A program made the position numbers and the translations under genes. From positions 186,001 to 250,000 of the forward strand of contig NZ_BDAE01000003.1 in the NCBI RefSeq assembly GCF_002091675.1: a stretch of DNA of 64,000 bases, written 5' to 3'. This DNA is from Pseudomonas luteola NBRC 103146 (GTDB lineage: Bacteria; Pseudomonadota; Gammaproteobacteria; Pseudomonadales; Pseudomonadaceae). This document shows positions 49,038-58,102 of the stretch, piece by piece. The notes beneath the pieces were generated by a model. That model saw only the letters and a list, made by a program, of their open reading frames with translations. It was not told the origin of the DNA and did not search any database. The first letter of the stretch is position 1, and every line of letters starts with the position of its first letter.

Positions 49038-50864
49038 ATGAAAGCTACCTCTACAGACCATAGCTCGGCTTCTAGCTTTAGAATCTATCTACGCCTCTTG
49101 GGCTATGTGCGTCCCTACATCGGACAGTTTGCCCTCAGTATCGTAGGCTTTCTGATCTTTGCCTCGACTCAGCCCATGCTGGCCGGCATTCTCAAATATT
49201 TCGTCGATGGCCTGAACAACCCGAACGCGTCGATGTTTCCTGGCTGGCCTGTTATCGGCGAGCTGCATCTGCTGCAGGCTGTTCCGCTTCTCATTATCCT
49301 GATTGCTGCCTGGCAGGGCATCGGCTCGTTTCTGGGCAACTATTTTATTGCAAAGGTTTCGCTGGGGTTGGTTCACGATCTCCGCGTAGCACTGTTCAAT
49401 CATCTGTTGATACTGCCCAACCGGTATTTCGACGCGAACAACTCTGGGCACCTGATCTCTCGTATCACCTTTAACGTCACCATGGTGACTGGCGCAGCGA
49501 CTGATGCGATCAAGGTGGTGATCCGAGAGGGAATGACGGTGGTGTTCCTGTTCGCATCTCTGCTATGGATGAACTGGAAATTGACCCTCGTGATGCTGGC
49601 TATCCTGCCTATTATCGCCATGATGGTGACATCCGCCAGTCGCAAGTTTCGCAAGCAGAGCAAGAAAATCCAGTCGGCCATGGGAGATGTCACCCATGTA
49701 ACGTCCGAGGCCATTCAGGGCTACCGCGTGGTTCGCAGCTTTGGTGGTGAGGCGTACGAGCGTAAGCGGTTCTTCGAGGCCAGCGAAAGCAATACTCAAA
49801 AGCAGCTGACCATGAACAGAACCGGTGCGGTTTATACGCCGATGTTGCAGCTGCTGATCTATACCGCTATGGCTGCCTTGATGTTCTTGGTGCTTTATCT
49901 TCGTGGTGATTCATCGGCCGGTGATCTGGTCGCCTACATCACCATGGCGGGATTGTTGCCTAAACCCATTCGCCAGTTATCCGAGGTGAGCTCGACGATC
50001 CAGCGTGGCGTCGCAGGTGCTGAAAGCATTTTCGAGCAGTTGGATGAAGTCCCGGAAGTGGACGAAGGAACTGAAGAGCGAGCTCGAGCGCAAGGGCGTC
50101 TGGAAGTCAGGAATCTGAACTTCACCTATCCCGGTACCGAAAAGCCGGTTCTGGACGATATCTCGTTCGTGGCGGAACCTGGACAGATGGTGGCGCTGGT
50201 AGGACGCTCGGGCAGCGGAAAGTCGACACTGGCCAACTTGATTCCCCGTTTCTATCAGCACACGCAGGGCCAGATTCTGCTGGATGATCTGGACATCCAG
50301 CGTTATCGGTTGCCCAATCTGCGTCGGCACATTGCTCTAGTGACACAGCAGGTCACGCTATTCAACGACACGGTCACCAATAATATTGCTTATGGTGATC
50401 TGGCTGGTGCGCCATTCGAGCAGGTGCTCGAAGCTGCCAAGGCCGCCTATGCCGACGAATTCATCCAGCGTTTGCCTGAGGGTTATGAAACACTGGTCGG
50501 TGAGAACGGTGTACTGCTTTCGGGCGGTCAGCGTCAGCGTCTGGCCATTGCACGGGCGCTTTTGAAGAATGCGCCCCTGCTGATCCTGGATGAAGCCACC
50601 TCTGCATTGGATACCGAATCCGAGCGGCATATCCAGGCGGCGCTGGACAGGGTTATGACTGGCCGAACCACATTGGTGATTGCGCACCGGCTGAGCACCA
50701 TTGAAAAGGCCGATCTGATTCTAGTCATGGATCAGGGGCGTATCGTGGAACGTGGTACGCATGCCGAGCTATTGGCGCAGAATGGCTATTATGCCCGCCT
50801 GCATAACAGTCAGGTTGAAAAAGGCGCAACGACACTCGATGAAGAAGGCACACACGTTTCATGA
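49038..50864 (+). CDS. msbA: Lipid A-core flippase, ABC exporter MsbA
   Basis: Homodimeric ABC exporter that flips lipid A-core across the inner membrane. The 608-residue protein has an N-terminal six-helix domain and a C-terminal ATPase. The ATPase shows Walker A GRSGSGKS, Q-loop TQQVTLFNDTV, signature LSGGQRQRLAIARALL, Walker B LLILDEATSALD and the switch His in IAHRLS. Three start codons lie in a row (GTG 49032, ATG 49035, ATG 49038) with no clear ribosome-binding site; I use the last. Composition here is back to normal. Its TGA overlaps the mig-14 ATG. Confidence 0.94.
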   Translation: MKATSTDHSSASSFRIYLRLLGYVRPYIGQFALSIVGFLIFASTQPMLAGILKYFVDGLNNPNASMFPGWPVIGELHLLQAVPLLIILIAAWQGIGSFLGNYFIAKVSLGLVHDLRVALFNHLLILPNRYFDANNSGHLISRITFNVTMVTGAATDAIKVVIREGMTVVFLFASLLWMNWKLTLVMLAILPIIAMMVTSASRKFRKQSKKIQSAMGDVTHVTSEAIQGYRVVRSFGGEAYERKRFFEASESNTQKQLTMNRTGAVYTPMLQLLIYTAMAALMFLVLYLRGDSSAGDLVAYITMAGLLPKPIRQLSEVSSTIQRGVAGAESIFEQLDEVPEVDEGTEERARAQGRLEVRNLNFTYPGTEKPVLDDISFVAEPGQMVALVGRSGSGKSTLANLIPRFYQHTQGQILLDDLDIQRYRLPNLRRHIALVTQQVTLFNDTVTNNIAYGDLAGAPFEQVLEAAKAAYADEFIQRLPEGYETLVGENGVLLSGGQRQRLAIARALLKNAPLLILDEATSALDTESERHIQAALDRVMTGRTTLVIAHRLSTIEKADLILVMDQGRIVERGTHAELLAQNGYYARLHNSQVEKGATTLDEEGTHVS

Positions 50865-51760
50865 TGGGGTTGTTTAGGGCGTGGCGTGAGCGGGGCTGGG
50901 TTGAGATTGATGCGCCAGCCTATGCCCGGGCGTGGCAAACATGGGGAGGCAGTGTTGCCACCCATCCAGAGATCGTTGCACGCCTGTCTGATCTGGTTGG
51001 GCTTCCGGTCCGCTATCTGGGATGGCCAGCCAGCGGCGAGCTGCAGATGGCGGTAGCGTGCTGGGATGGGCACATTGCGCTGTCTCGCGATGTGCTCAAG
51101 CGCAAGGGTAGACGTGATTACTTCGACCTGGGGAACGCAGAAATCATTCTGCCAGCTCAGGAGAATGCTCAGGCTCCGCTGCGCCAGAAGGCCCGGTATT
51201 TATCTTCGCTAAGTGCCGCGCATATCTCGACTGCACGTCAGCAAAAAGAATGTCTGGCAATTGCACGTGCGCCGGAGGAGCTTTCAAAGAAGTTTCGTTA
51301 CAACCAGCGCCGCGAGTTGCGTCTGCTGGAAGAGGCGGGTGGGCAGGTTCGGCCTGTCAGTGACTTCACACCAGCAGAACTGGCAGCGTTCTATGCCGAT
51401 CTGTTCGAGCGCCGTTGGGCCTTCGAGGTACCTGCCAAAGCTCATCTGGTTGACGTTTTTTCGCTGTTACGCGAATTCATGATGGGTTCCGTCATCTTTC
51501 TGGACGATGCTCCAGCTGCCATTCAGGTGCTTTACCGTGTCGAATCCCCTCGGTGGATCAGTGTTGAATACGTCAATGGTGGTGTGGCGCCGGAAAGTCG
51601 AGACTTCAGTCCGGGCAGTGTACTGAGCTTCCTCAATACCCAGGCGGCCTGGGAGGAGGCTCGTGCGCTAGGCAAGGACTTGCGCTTTTCGTTTGGCCGT
51701 GCGGATCGTGAGTACAAGGATCGCTGGTGCAACCGAGTGCCGGTCCACGAGGTGAAGTGA
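50861..51760 (+). CDS. mig-14: Mig-14 family antimicrobial peptide resistance protein
   Basis: A 299-residue protein of the Mig-14 family, linked in Salmonella and Pseudomonas to resistance to antimicrobial peptides and to lipid A acylation. Recognisable stretches are PVRYLGWPASGELQMAV, SKKFRYNQRRELRLLEEAGG (a basic segment as in GNAT/FemAB-like folds), LFERRWAFEVPAK and the C-terminal LRFSFGRADREYKDRWC. No signal peptide. It overlaps msbA by four bases (ATGA) and its TGA overlaps the next ATG by one, so msbA, mig-14 and the deacetylase form a coupled unit. Confidence 0.88.
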   Translation: MMGLFRAWRERGWVEIDAPAYARAWQTWGGSVATHPEIVARLSDLVGLPVRYLGWPASGELQMAVACWDGHIALSRDVLKRKGRRDYFDLGNAEIILPAQENAQAPLRQKARYLSSLSAAHISTARQQKECLAIARAPEELSKKFRYNQRRELRLLEEAGGQVRPVSDFTPAELAAFYADLFERRWAFEVPAKAHLVDVFSLLREFMMGSVIFLDDAPAAIQVLYRVESPRWISVEYVNGGVAPESRDFSPGSVLSFLNTQAAWEEARALGKDLRFSFGRADREYKDRWCNRVPVHEVK

Positions 51761-53208
51761 TGAGTGCGCGTAAACAAAGGTTACTCAAGCGGCACCGGCG
51801 CCATAAGCGGATCGCACTAGGTATCATTGCGTTGTTTCTGCTTGCTCTGCTCGGTGCTGCGTTTGTACAGGTGCTGCCTTGGTGGCTGGTACCTCTTGCG
51901 ATAGTGGCTGTCTGGATTGTTCATGAGGCCTGGTTCGCGGATCATCTGTTCTATGCGCCACATGATGATTACCGGTATGACTTTCCTGAGAGCAGTGTGC
52001 GCCTGCCGGTCGAGATTACGGACAACGTCTTGACGTTGAAGGGGCATGAGCTTTCAGATGAGTTGCAATCCCTCGTACTGGAATGCGAGATCAGGGCAGG
52101 CTTTTTAGGCCGCTTGTTCGACCCTTATGTTGTGATTCGCGCTGGTAGCCACGAGGACCGTCAGGATTTCGAGCGGGGCGTACAAGGTCGCCGCTACCTT
52201 AACCTGTCAGGCTTTTCCGAGGCCTTGCGTGAAGGGCGAGTATCTGTCCGGGGCCGTTTTTGCCGGGTGGTTGGTCCTGTGACACTGCATGGGTTTTCCA
52301 ATCCAGATTATGCCTCCAAACGTGTAATGGTAATTGCGCCCCATGCGGACGATGCAGAGTTGGCCGCGTTCGGCCTCTATAGTGGTTGCGCCGAAGCTTC
52401 GATTGTTACCTTGACGCAAGGAGAGATCGAGGCCGAGTACTATGAGCGACTTGGCCTCAGTACTGCTGAAGCAGCCAGGCTCAAAGGACGCTTGCGGGCA
52501 TGGGACAGCTTGGCTGTACCGCTATGGGGCGGTGTACCCATGACGCGTTGCGTTCAGCTGGGCTATTTTTGCCTTCAGCTACCGGCCATGTATGCTGCGC
52601 CAGAGCAGGGGTTTGGCTCACGCGATTCTGGTGATGTGGATATCCGTCCGGTGCGGCGCTTTAATCCGTTGCGTCTTCCGGGTGACACGGACGGACAGCC
52701 CTCCTGGAATAACCTGGTTGCTGACCTGGTTGCGCTCATCGAACATTTTCAGCCGGAAGTGATGGTGTTTCCCCATCCCCAGCTGGACCCTCATGCGGAC
52801 CATGTTCAGGCAGCCCAGGCGGTAGAGGAGGCCATCCAGTTCAGTAGCTGGAAGCCAGATACGGCGTTGCTTTATGCGAACCACCTGCACGACAACGACC
52901 GCTGGCCCATGGGACCGTCGGGTAACGGTATCGCATTGCCGCCGGCCATCGAGCCTTTGCCGATGCTACCTGTCTGGAGTCCAGTGTTGAGTGCGCAGAC
53001 TCAGCTCGATAAGGCCATGGCGCTGGGCATGCAGCATGATCTGCTTGTTCCGCCACCACTCAAGAAACGTTTGCGCCGACTGCTTCAGTCTGTTTTGACA
53101 GGGCGTCGATGGCCAGTGACGGGAGAGGACGAATTCTTTCGTAAAGCTGTTCGCCGTCATGAGCTGTTTTTCGTAAAAGATCTGAGGCATGGGCCGCTCG
53201 GGGACTGA
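51760..53208 (+). CDS. dnpA: PIG-L family de-N-acetylase, DnpA-like
   Basis: A 482-residue protein with an N-terminal basic stretch, two close hydrophobic segments ([19 protein letters not shown] and [14 protein letters not shown]) and a PIG-L zinc deacetylase domain. The metal motif is [13 protein letters not shown] (near 200), and a later [11 protein letters not shown] supplies the third ligand region. DnpA in P. aeruginosa is a predicted LPS/surface polysaccharide deacetylase that affects fluoroquinolone tolerance. I chose the ATG at 51760, which overlaps the mig-14 stop and has GAGG seven bases upstream; a longer reading from 51727 overlaps mig-14 further. Confidence 0.86.
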   Translation: MSARKQRLLKRHRRHKRIALGIIALFLLALLGAAFVQVLPWWLVPLAIVAVWIVHEAWFADHLFYAPHDDYRYDFPESSVRLPVEITDNVLTLKGHELSDELQSLVLECEIRAGFLGRLFDPYVVIRAGSHEDRQDFERGVQGRRYLNLSGFSEALREGRVSVRGRFCRVVGPVTLHGFSNPDYASKRVMVIAPHADDAELAAFGLYSGCAEASIVTLTQGEIEAEYYERLGLSTAEAARLKGRLRAWDSLAVPLWGGVPMTRCVQLGYFCLQLPAMYAAPEQGFGSRDSGDVDIRPVRRFNPLRLPGDTDGQPSWNNLVADLVALIEHFQPEVMVFPHPQLDPHADHVQAAQAVEEAIQFSSWKPDTALLYANHLHDNDRWPMGPSGNGIALPPAIEPLPMLPVWSPVLSAQTQLDKAMALGMQHDLLVPPPLKKRLRRLLQSVLTGRRWPVTGEDEFFRKAVRRHELFFVKDLRHGPLGD

Positions 53209-53218
53209 TTTAACCCTG

Positions 53219-53227
53219 TGGTATCAT
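53219..53227 (+). promoter_or_regulatory. Possible extended -10 promoter for hldE
   Basis: TG-G-TATCAT lies 30 bases upstream of the hldE ATG and matches an extended -10 element. No convincing -35 is present. Low certainty. Confidence 0.25.
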
Positions 53228-53257
53228 CGCCGCCGTTTTGACGTTTGGAGTCTTTCC

Positions 53258-54685
53258 ATGAAGCTGACCATGCCCCGTTTTGATCAAGCCCCCGTGCTCG
53301 TGGTCGGCGATGTCATGCTCGATCGTTATTGGCATGGTGCAACGTCGCGAATCTCGCCCGAGGCGCCTGTGCCTGTCGTACGGGTTGATCAGAATGAAGA
53401 TCGCCCCGGTGGTGCTGCCAACGTGGCGCTCAATATTGCTGCCTTGGGGGCACCGGCTTATCTGGTCGGTGTAACAGGCCAGGACGAGGCCGCCGACGCA
53501 TTGGCTGACAGCCTGAAGGCCGCCAAGGTCGAGGCACGTTTTCAGCGTATTGCCGGACAGCCGACCATCGTCAAGCTGCGGATCATGAGCCGTCACCAGC
53601 AACTACTGCGTGTCGATTTTGAAGAATCATTCAAGACCGATACCCAAGCGTTGGCAGCAGATACGCGCTCCATGCTGGCAGGTGTAAAGGTGCTGGTCCT
53701 TTCCGACTACGGCAAAGGTGCGCTCAGAAACCATCAGGACCTGATCCAGCTGGCCCGTGCTCGTAACATTCCGGTACTGGCAGATCCCAAGGGCAAGGAT
53801 TTTTCGATCTACCGGGGCGCCAGCCTGATTACGCCCAACCTGAGCGAATTCGAGGCGATTGTAGGACCTTGCACCGACGAAGCTGACCTGGTCGCCAAAG
53901 GCTGCAAACTGATCGCTGACCTGGAGCTGGGTGCACTGCTGGTAACCCGTGGCGAAAACGGGATGACGCTGCTGCGGCCTGACCAGCAGCCGTTCCACCT
54001 GCCTGCTCGTGCACGGGAGGTCTTCGATGTAACCGGCGCGGGCGATACCGTTATTTCGACTCTGGCGGCCGCGCTGGCTGCAGGCGAGGAGCTGCACAAT
54101 GCGGTTGCTCTGGCGAACCTTGCTGCAGGTATTGTAGTGGGCAAGCTGGGCACTGCTGCAATCAGCGCTCCGGAGCTTCGCCGTGCGGTGCAGCGAGAGG
54201 AAGGCTCGGAGCGAGGGGTATTGGCTCTGGAGCAGTTGCAGGTTGCTATTGAGGATGCCCGTGCCCATGGCGAGAAGATCGTTTTCACTAACGGCTGTTT
54301 CGATATTCTTCATGCCGGTCATGTAGCTTATCTTGAGCAGGCACGTGCACTGGGTGACCGCCTGATCGTAGCTGTGAATGATGACGCATCCGTCACCCGC
54401 CTGAAGGGGCCGGGCCGTCCTATCAATACTGTCGATCGCCGAATGGCGGTGTTGGCTGGCCTTGGAGCTGTGGATTGGGTCATTCCCTTCAGCGAAAGCA
54501 CACCTGAGGAGCTGCTCAAGCAGGTAAAGCCGGATGTGCTGGTAAAAGGTGGAGACTACAAAAGCGTCGATGAGGTAGTCGGAGCACCTCTGGTTCAAGC
54601 CTATGGGGGGGAAGTAAAGGTACTAGGCGTCGTTGAAAACAGTTCAACCACCGCGATTGTCGAGCGAATCCGCGGAAACCCCTGA
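53258..54685 (+). CDS. hldE: Bifunctional heptose-7-phosphate kinase/heptose-1-phosphate adenylyltransferase
   Basis: Supplies ADP-heptose for WaaC and WaaF. The 475-residue protein has an N-terminal PfkB/ribokinase domain (1 to about 320) with [24 protein letters not shown] and the catalytic [11 protein letters not shown]. The C-terminal nucleotidyltransferase domain begins [17 protein letters not shown] (near 345) and includes VLVKGGDY. The ATG at 53258 has TTGGAG seven bases upstream; an earlier in-frame start would overlap the deacetylase gene. It closes the LPS region and is followed by a hairpin. Confidence 0.96.
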   Translation: MKLTMPRFDQAPVLVVGDVMLDRYWHGATSRISPEAPVPVVRVDQNEDRPGGAANVALNIAALGAPAYLVGVTGQDEAADALADSLKAAKVEARFQRIAGQPTIVKLRIMSRHQQLLRVDFEESFKTDTQALAADTRSMLAGVKVLVLSDYGKGALRNHQDLIQLARARNIPVLADPKGKDFSIYRGASLITPNLSEFEAIVGPCTDEADLVAKGCKLIADLELGALLVTRGENGMTLLRPDQQPFHLPARAREVFDVTGAGDTVISTLAAALAAGEELHNAVALANLAAGIVVGKLGTAAISAPELRRAVQREEGSERGVLALEQLQVAIEDARAHGEKIVFTNGCFDILHAGHVAYLEQARALGDRLIVAVNDDASVTRLKGPGRPINTVDRRMAVLAGLGAVDWVIPFSESTPEELLKQVKPDVLVKGGDYKSVDEVVGAPLVQAYGGEVKVLGVVENSSTTAIVERIRGNP

Positions 54686-54692
54686 TAGAAGC

Positions 54693-54710
54693 GGCGTCCG
54701 TCAGGACGCC
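54693..54710. terminator. Short GC-rich hairpin between convergent genes
   Basis: GGCGTCC (54693-54699) and GGACGCC (54704-54710) form a seven-base stem eight bases after the hldE stop. The stop of the convergent gene lies in the loop. It may serve both directions, but neither side has a good T-run. Confidence 0.45.
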
Positions 54711-55594
54711 CTCTCCTTGGTTGTGCCCAGGCGGCTCAACCAGTCCTGCCAGCGTACCCGTTCTTCATGCACGAGCCAGCCTTGCTGTTCGGCAAAGCTT
54801 TCCGAGAGCCAGAGGCCTCGAGTGCTTACAGGCTGGCGTTGCCCCTCATGCAATGTAAACAGCTCGCCGGTAGGACGACCCTGATCTACTGCCAGCAAAT
54901 AAATATCCGGGCGGCGCTTGTCTAGGCGTGCGATGAGTTGGCCATCCTCCACCTTGTCATCCACGTGGAAAAGACTGGGCGTGCGGATATCCTTGGGTAG
55001 CTCCATCTGCATGTCATAGACCAGCTGCAGCGATGCGGTAGGCGTATGCACGTAAGCGCGTGGCCGCTCGATCAGCGCCAGACTGCCGCACTGGACAGGA
55101 CGTGCGGCCCCGGTACGAGGGGTGAGGGTGAAATGGCCGTTTTCCCGGTACTTCAGTGCTCCCTCGTAAGGCGTAGGCAACCAGGTATCGGTAAAACGGC
55201 CCTGTAGCCAGCCGTCGGGGGTTTCAAATAGGCATTCTTCAGCCACTTCTTGAACGGCCGTAAGCAGTGGAAGGTTAAGCTCATGGGCAGGAACGTAACC
55301 GGATATCAGTTTCAGCACGGTATCGCCACGATCGACCCGTTTCTGACGGACCAATAGCCAATGATCATGCCCTTGCCAGTTCAGCGTGATCCTGACCGAA
55401 ACGCCCAGGTTTGCCAGCTCAAGTGAAAAGCGTTGTTCATCTTCGACGACAATCGGACGGCGGCGCTCCAGCACCTCGTTGAAATTCAGGGGTTGGCCCA
55501 AGGCCTGGTAAACCAGCTTTTCCGGGCTGCCTTCAACCAGCAGCGGCAGGGTCTTGAATGCCTTGGGGTTCTGACGCGCAATGAGTTGAGGCAT
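54701..55594 (-). CDS. Conserved protein with degenerate Nudix-like box
   Basis: I recognise no named family with certainty. The 297-residue soluble protein starts MPQLIARQNPKAFKTLPLLVEG. Near residues 100-130 it reads GYVPAHELNLPLLTAVQEVAEECL. This resembles the Nudix pattern (G-x5-E ... REx-x-EE) but with Gln for Arg and two extra residues, so hydrolase activity is doubtful. Later stretches include LQLVYDMQMELP and FHVDDKVEDGQ. A gene of similar place and size is found beside the aldo/keto reductase gene in other pseudomonads. The start ATG at 55594 has CAGGAG upstream. It is probably the last gene of a minus-strand group. Confidence 0.6.
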   Translation of the reverse strand: MPQLIARQNPKAFKTLPLLVEGSPEKLVYQALGQPLNFNEVLERRRPIVVEDEQRFSLELANLGVSVRITLNWQGHDHWLLVRQKRVDRGDTVLKLISGYVPAHELNLPLLTAVQEVAEECLFETPDGWLQGRFTDTWLPTPYEGALKYRENGHFTLTPRTGAARPVQCGSLALIERPRAYVHTPTASLQLVYDMQMELPKDIRTPSLFHVDDKVEDGQLIARLDKRRPDIYLLAVDQGRPTGELFTLHEGQRQPVSTRGLWLSESFAEQQGWLVHEERVRWQDWLSRLGTTKERAS

Positions 55595-55635
55595 GGCAGA
55601 CTCCTGAAATTGTTATCATGGATGCCCCGTGCGCG

Positions 55636-56445
55636 TTAACGTCTGGACTCGATCACGCTAGCAGCGACACGGACATTATGCGACAGGTGCAACGGATTGA
55701 TGGTTCCGATGATAGCGCTGGCCACTCCTGGATGACCAAGTACCAGTTCAAAACTGGCCTGGACGGGATCCACGCCACTCCCAAGACAGACATGTCCGCT
55801 GGCCAGCGCCTTTTTGATGAGAATCGCCTTGCCAATAGCGGTCGCATGGTCGATGACCGGCCGCTCGCTCTGCTCGTTGAGGTTGTACGTCACCATGGCG
55901 CAATCGCCTTTGTCGAGCGCCAGCAGGCCACCCTCTACTGTCTTGCCGGAAAGGCCGAAAGCGCGAATGGAGCCCTCGCGCTTGAGCGTCTCCAGGGTTG
56001 TGTAGACATCTGACTGCTCCAGAATATCGAGATCGTGTCCGTTGGAGTGTACGAGTACCAAGTCAATGCAGTCGGTCTCCAATCGCCTCAGGCTGCGTTC
56101 GACGGAAAACCGAGTGTGCTGAGCACTGAAGTCGTGTCGTGATTGGCCGGACTCGAACTCTTCTCCCACTTTGCTGACGATAACCCAATTGTCGCGCTGC
56201 CCCTTGAGCAGCTTGCCCAGGCGCTCTTCGCTATGACCATAGGCGGGAGCAGTATCGATGAGGTTGATACCAAGCTCATGGGCAAGGGCCAGCAGGTCAG
56301 CGGCTTCACGGTCATCAGGAATCGTGAATCCATTGGGATATTTCACGCCCTGATCACGGCCCAGCTTTACGGTACCAAGCCCTAGAGGCGAAACCATAAG
56401 CCCAGTGGCGCCCAGGGGACGGTAGTAATCATGCAAAGTTTTCAT
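55636..56445 (-). CDS. Aldo/keto reductase
   Basis: A 269-residue NAD(P)H-dependent oxidoreductase of the aldo/keto reductase superfamily, short for the family but with the core barrel present. It begins MKTLHDYYRPLGATGLMVSPLGLGTVKLG. The catalytic region reads INLIDTAPAYGHSEERLGKLL (Asp and Tyr), then VSKVGEEF (Lys) and DLVLVHSNG (His). The ATG at 56445 overlaps the upstream oxidoreductase stop by four bases (ATGA), so the two are coupled. Substrate unknown; family members reduce aldehydes or keto-sugars. Confidence 0.87.
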   Translation of the reverse strand: MKTLHDYYRPLGATGLMVSPLGLGTVKLGRDQGVKYPNGFTIPDDREAADLLALAHELGINLIDTAPAYGHSEERLGKLLKGQRDNWVIVSKVGEEFESGQSRHDFSAQHTRFSVERSLRRLETDCIDLVLVHSNGHDLDILEQSDVYTTLETLKREGSIRAFGLSGKTVEGGLLALDKGDCAMVTYNLNEQSERPVIDHATAIGKAILIKKALASGHVCLGSGVDPVQASFELVLGHPGVASAIIGTINPLHLSHNVRVAASVIESRR

Positions 56446-57617
56446 GGCAGCAGCGTCTCCCAAACTGGGATACCCATCGGTGGCATAGGGTGCGGAGGAA
56501 GGGCGGGGTGCGTACCGGGGCGAATACCTTCTCGCTCAAGGGCCGCAAAGACTCGATCAGAAAAATCGGGCGCCAGGGCCAGTTTGGTTGGCCAGCCGAC
56601 CAGCAGATGGCCGTGTTCCGCCACAAAGGCATTATCTGGACGGGCCATGCTGGATTGCGCCGGCTCTGCACGGTCTACCCGCAAGGTGGCCCACCGCGCC
56701 TGGGAGAGGTCTATCCAGGGCAGCAGCTTTTCCAGCTCATGACGAGCCACTGCAATCTGCTCGTCTTCTGAACGTGCTACACCTTCGGCTTCAGCCAGTT
56801 CACCTCCCAAATACCAGACCCATTGCCCGTCAGCTGAGGGGTGTGTGGTCACTGTAATACGGGGCTTCGAACCGCCGCCCAGGCAGTGGGCATAGAGTGG
56901 TTTGAGTGTAGGCGCCTTGACCAGCACCATATGCAATGGGCGGCGCTGCATGGCCGGTTGCTCAAGGCCCAGGTCACGTAGCAGGGCTTCGGTGCCTCCG
57001 CCTGAGCTCAGTACTACTCGCTGAGCGCGGATAGGCTGGCCGTCCACGATCAGCCCCACCAGTTGCCCATCCTCAAGGATGGGGTCAAGGCGTTGTCCTT
57101 TCATCACGCTGTCACCTGCCAGCTCTGCCAGACGCGCAATGAGGCTCGGCACATCCAATACCAGCTCTGCCAAGCGATAGGCCTTGCCCTTGAAGACACG
57201 ATCCTGCAGGGCAGGAGGCAGGTCCGATCCCTTGACGGGCTCGACTCGACCGCGAACGGCCTTGCTTGCAAAAAAGCTGGTGAGGTTGCCAGCGAGCGTG
57301 CCGGGAGACCAGAGATAATGTGCTTCCGAAAGGATGCGGACACCCTGCAGATCCAGCTCGCCCGTCCCGGCCAGGCTGTCGCGCCAGCGGCGAGGCATTT
57401 CGGCAATGGCCTCCGAGGCACCTGTTAGCGCGCCGTGCAAGGCATATTTGGCACCGCCATGGATAATGCCCTGGGACTTCATGCTTTGCCCGCCCCCCAG
57501 GGTGCCCGACTCGATCAGGATTGTGGCAAAACCCGCTCGGCGTAGACGGGCGTTCAGCCACAGGCCGGCAATGCCTCCGCCGACGATCAGAATATCGGTG
57601 CTCAGTGCTGGGCTCAT
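56442..57617 (-). CDS. FAD-dependent oxidoreductase (DAO family)
   Basis: A 391-residue flavoprotein. The N-terminal Rossmann fold is DILIVGGGIAGLWLNARLRRAGF, followed by IESGTLGGGQSMKSQGIIHGG. The latter resembles glycerol-3-phosphate dehydrogenase and D-amino-acid oxidase-type proteins, where SQG-IHGG contacts flavin and substrate. Near 330 comes VDRAEPAQ, and the FAD-closing strand is HLLVGWPTKLALAPDFSD. It lies directly upstream of, and coupled to, the aldo/keto reductase gene. The substrate cannot be stated. Confidence 0.82.
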   Translation of the reverse strand: MSPALSTDILIVGGGIAGLWLNARLRRAGFATILIESGTLGGGQSMKSQGIIHGGAKYALHGALTGASEAIAEMPRRWRDSLAGTGELDLQGVRILSEAHYLWSPGTLAGNLTSFFASKAVRGRVEPVKGSDLPPALQDRVFKGKAYRLAELVLDVPSLIARLAELAGDSVMKGQRLDPILEDGQLVGLIVDGQPIRAQRVVLSSGGGTEALLRDLGLEQPAMQRRPLHMVLVKAPTLKPLYAHCLGGGSKPRITVTTHPSADGQWVWYLGGELAEAEGVARSEDEQIAVARHELEKLLPWIDLSQARWATLRVDRAEPAQSSMARPDNAFVAEHGHLLVGWPTKLALAPDFSDRVFAALEREGIRPGTHPALPPHPMPPMGIPVWETLLP

Positions 57618-57683
57618 GTGCAGGACTCTTTCAAAAACAGGCGTGCAGTATAACGTGAGGCGATTGCAGGCGTAGGTCTCAGG

Positions 57684-58016
57684 TCAATGTCCTGTACTCT
57701 TTGAAAACAGTTGAATGACGATAACGCCCAGGATGATAAGACCCATGCCCAGTATGGCGGCCAGATCAAGTGTCTGCTTGTAGATGACGGCAGCCGCTAT
57801 GCTGACCAACACGATTCCCATGCCTGACCAGATGGCGTAAGCAATACCGACTGGAATGATTTTGACCACCTGAGAAAGAAAACCAATGGCAACGGCGTAG
57901 CCAACGATAACCAGCACCAGCGGGAGCGGTTTGTTGAAGCCATCCAAAGCCTTCATTGCGGTTGTCGCAACGATTTCAGCGGCGATAGCAATAGCCAGAT
58001 AAATGTAGCCGATCAT
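57684..58016 (-). CDS. Small multidrug resistance (SMR/EmrE-like) transporter
   Basis: A 110-residue four-helix inner-membrane antiporter, exactly the length of EmrE. The conserved membrane-embedded glutamate is in LAIAIAAEIVATTAMK (near residue 13), and later family segments are IPVGIAYAIWSGMGIVLV and LGMGLIILGVIVIQ. I chose the ATG at 58016 (MIGYIYLAI), eight bases after AGGA; the ATG at 58025 is only one base from that site. It exports cationic compounds or guanidinium-type substrates in exchange for protons. It is divergent from a LysR gene that probably controls it. Confidence 0.92.
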   Translation of the reverse strand: MIGYIYLAIAIAAEIVATTAMKALDGFNKPLPLVLVIVGYAVAIGFLSQVVKIIPVGIAYAIWSGMGIVLVSIAAAVIYKQTLDLAAILGMGLIILGVIVIQLFSKSTGH

Positions 58017-58073
58017 AAGAAGCATCCTGATTGAAAACGCCCAGTCTAGTTTTTCTTGTGATGGGATAAAGTG

Positions 58074-58102
58074 ATTACCTATCTGTAATGGAGATAGGTA
58101 AT
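58074..58102. promoter_or_regulatory. Perfect 11-bp inverted repeat overlapping the LysR start
   Basis: ATTACCTATCT (58074-58084) and AGATAGGTAAT (58092-58102) are exact inverted copies seven bases apart. The right arm contains part of the ribosome-binding site (GGAG at 58090-58093) and the first two bases of the LysR ATG. As DNA it could be an operator; as RNA it could mask the start. It lies 58 bases upstream of the SMR start. Confidence 0.6.
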
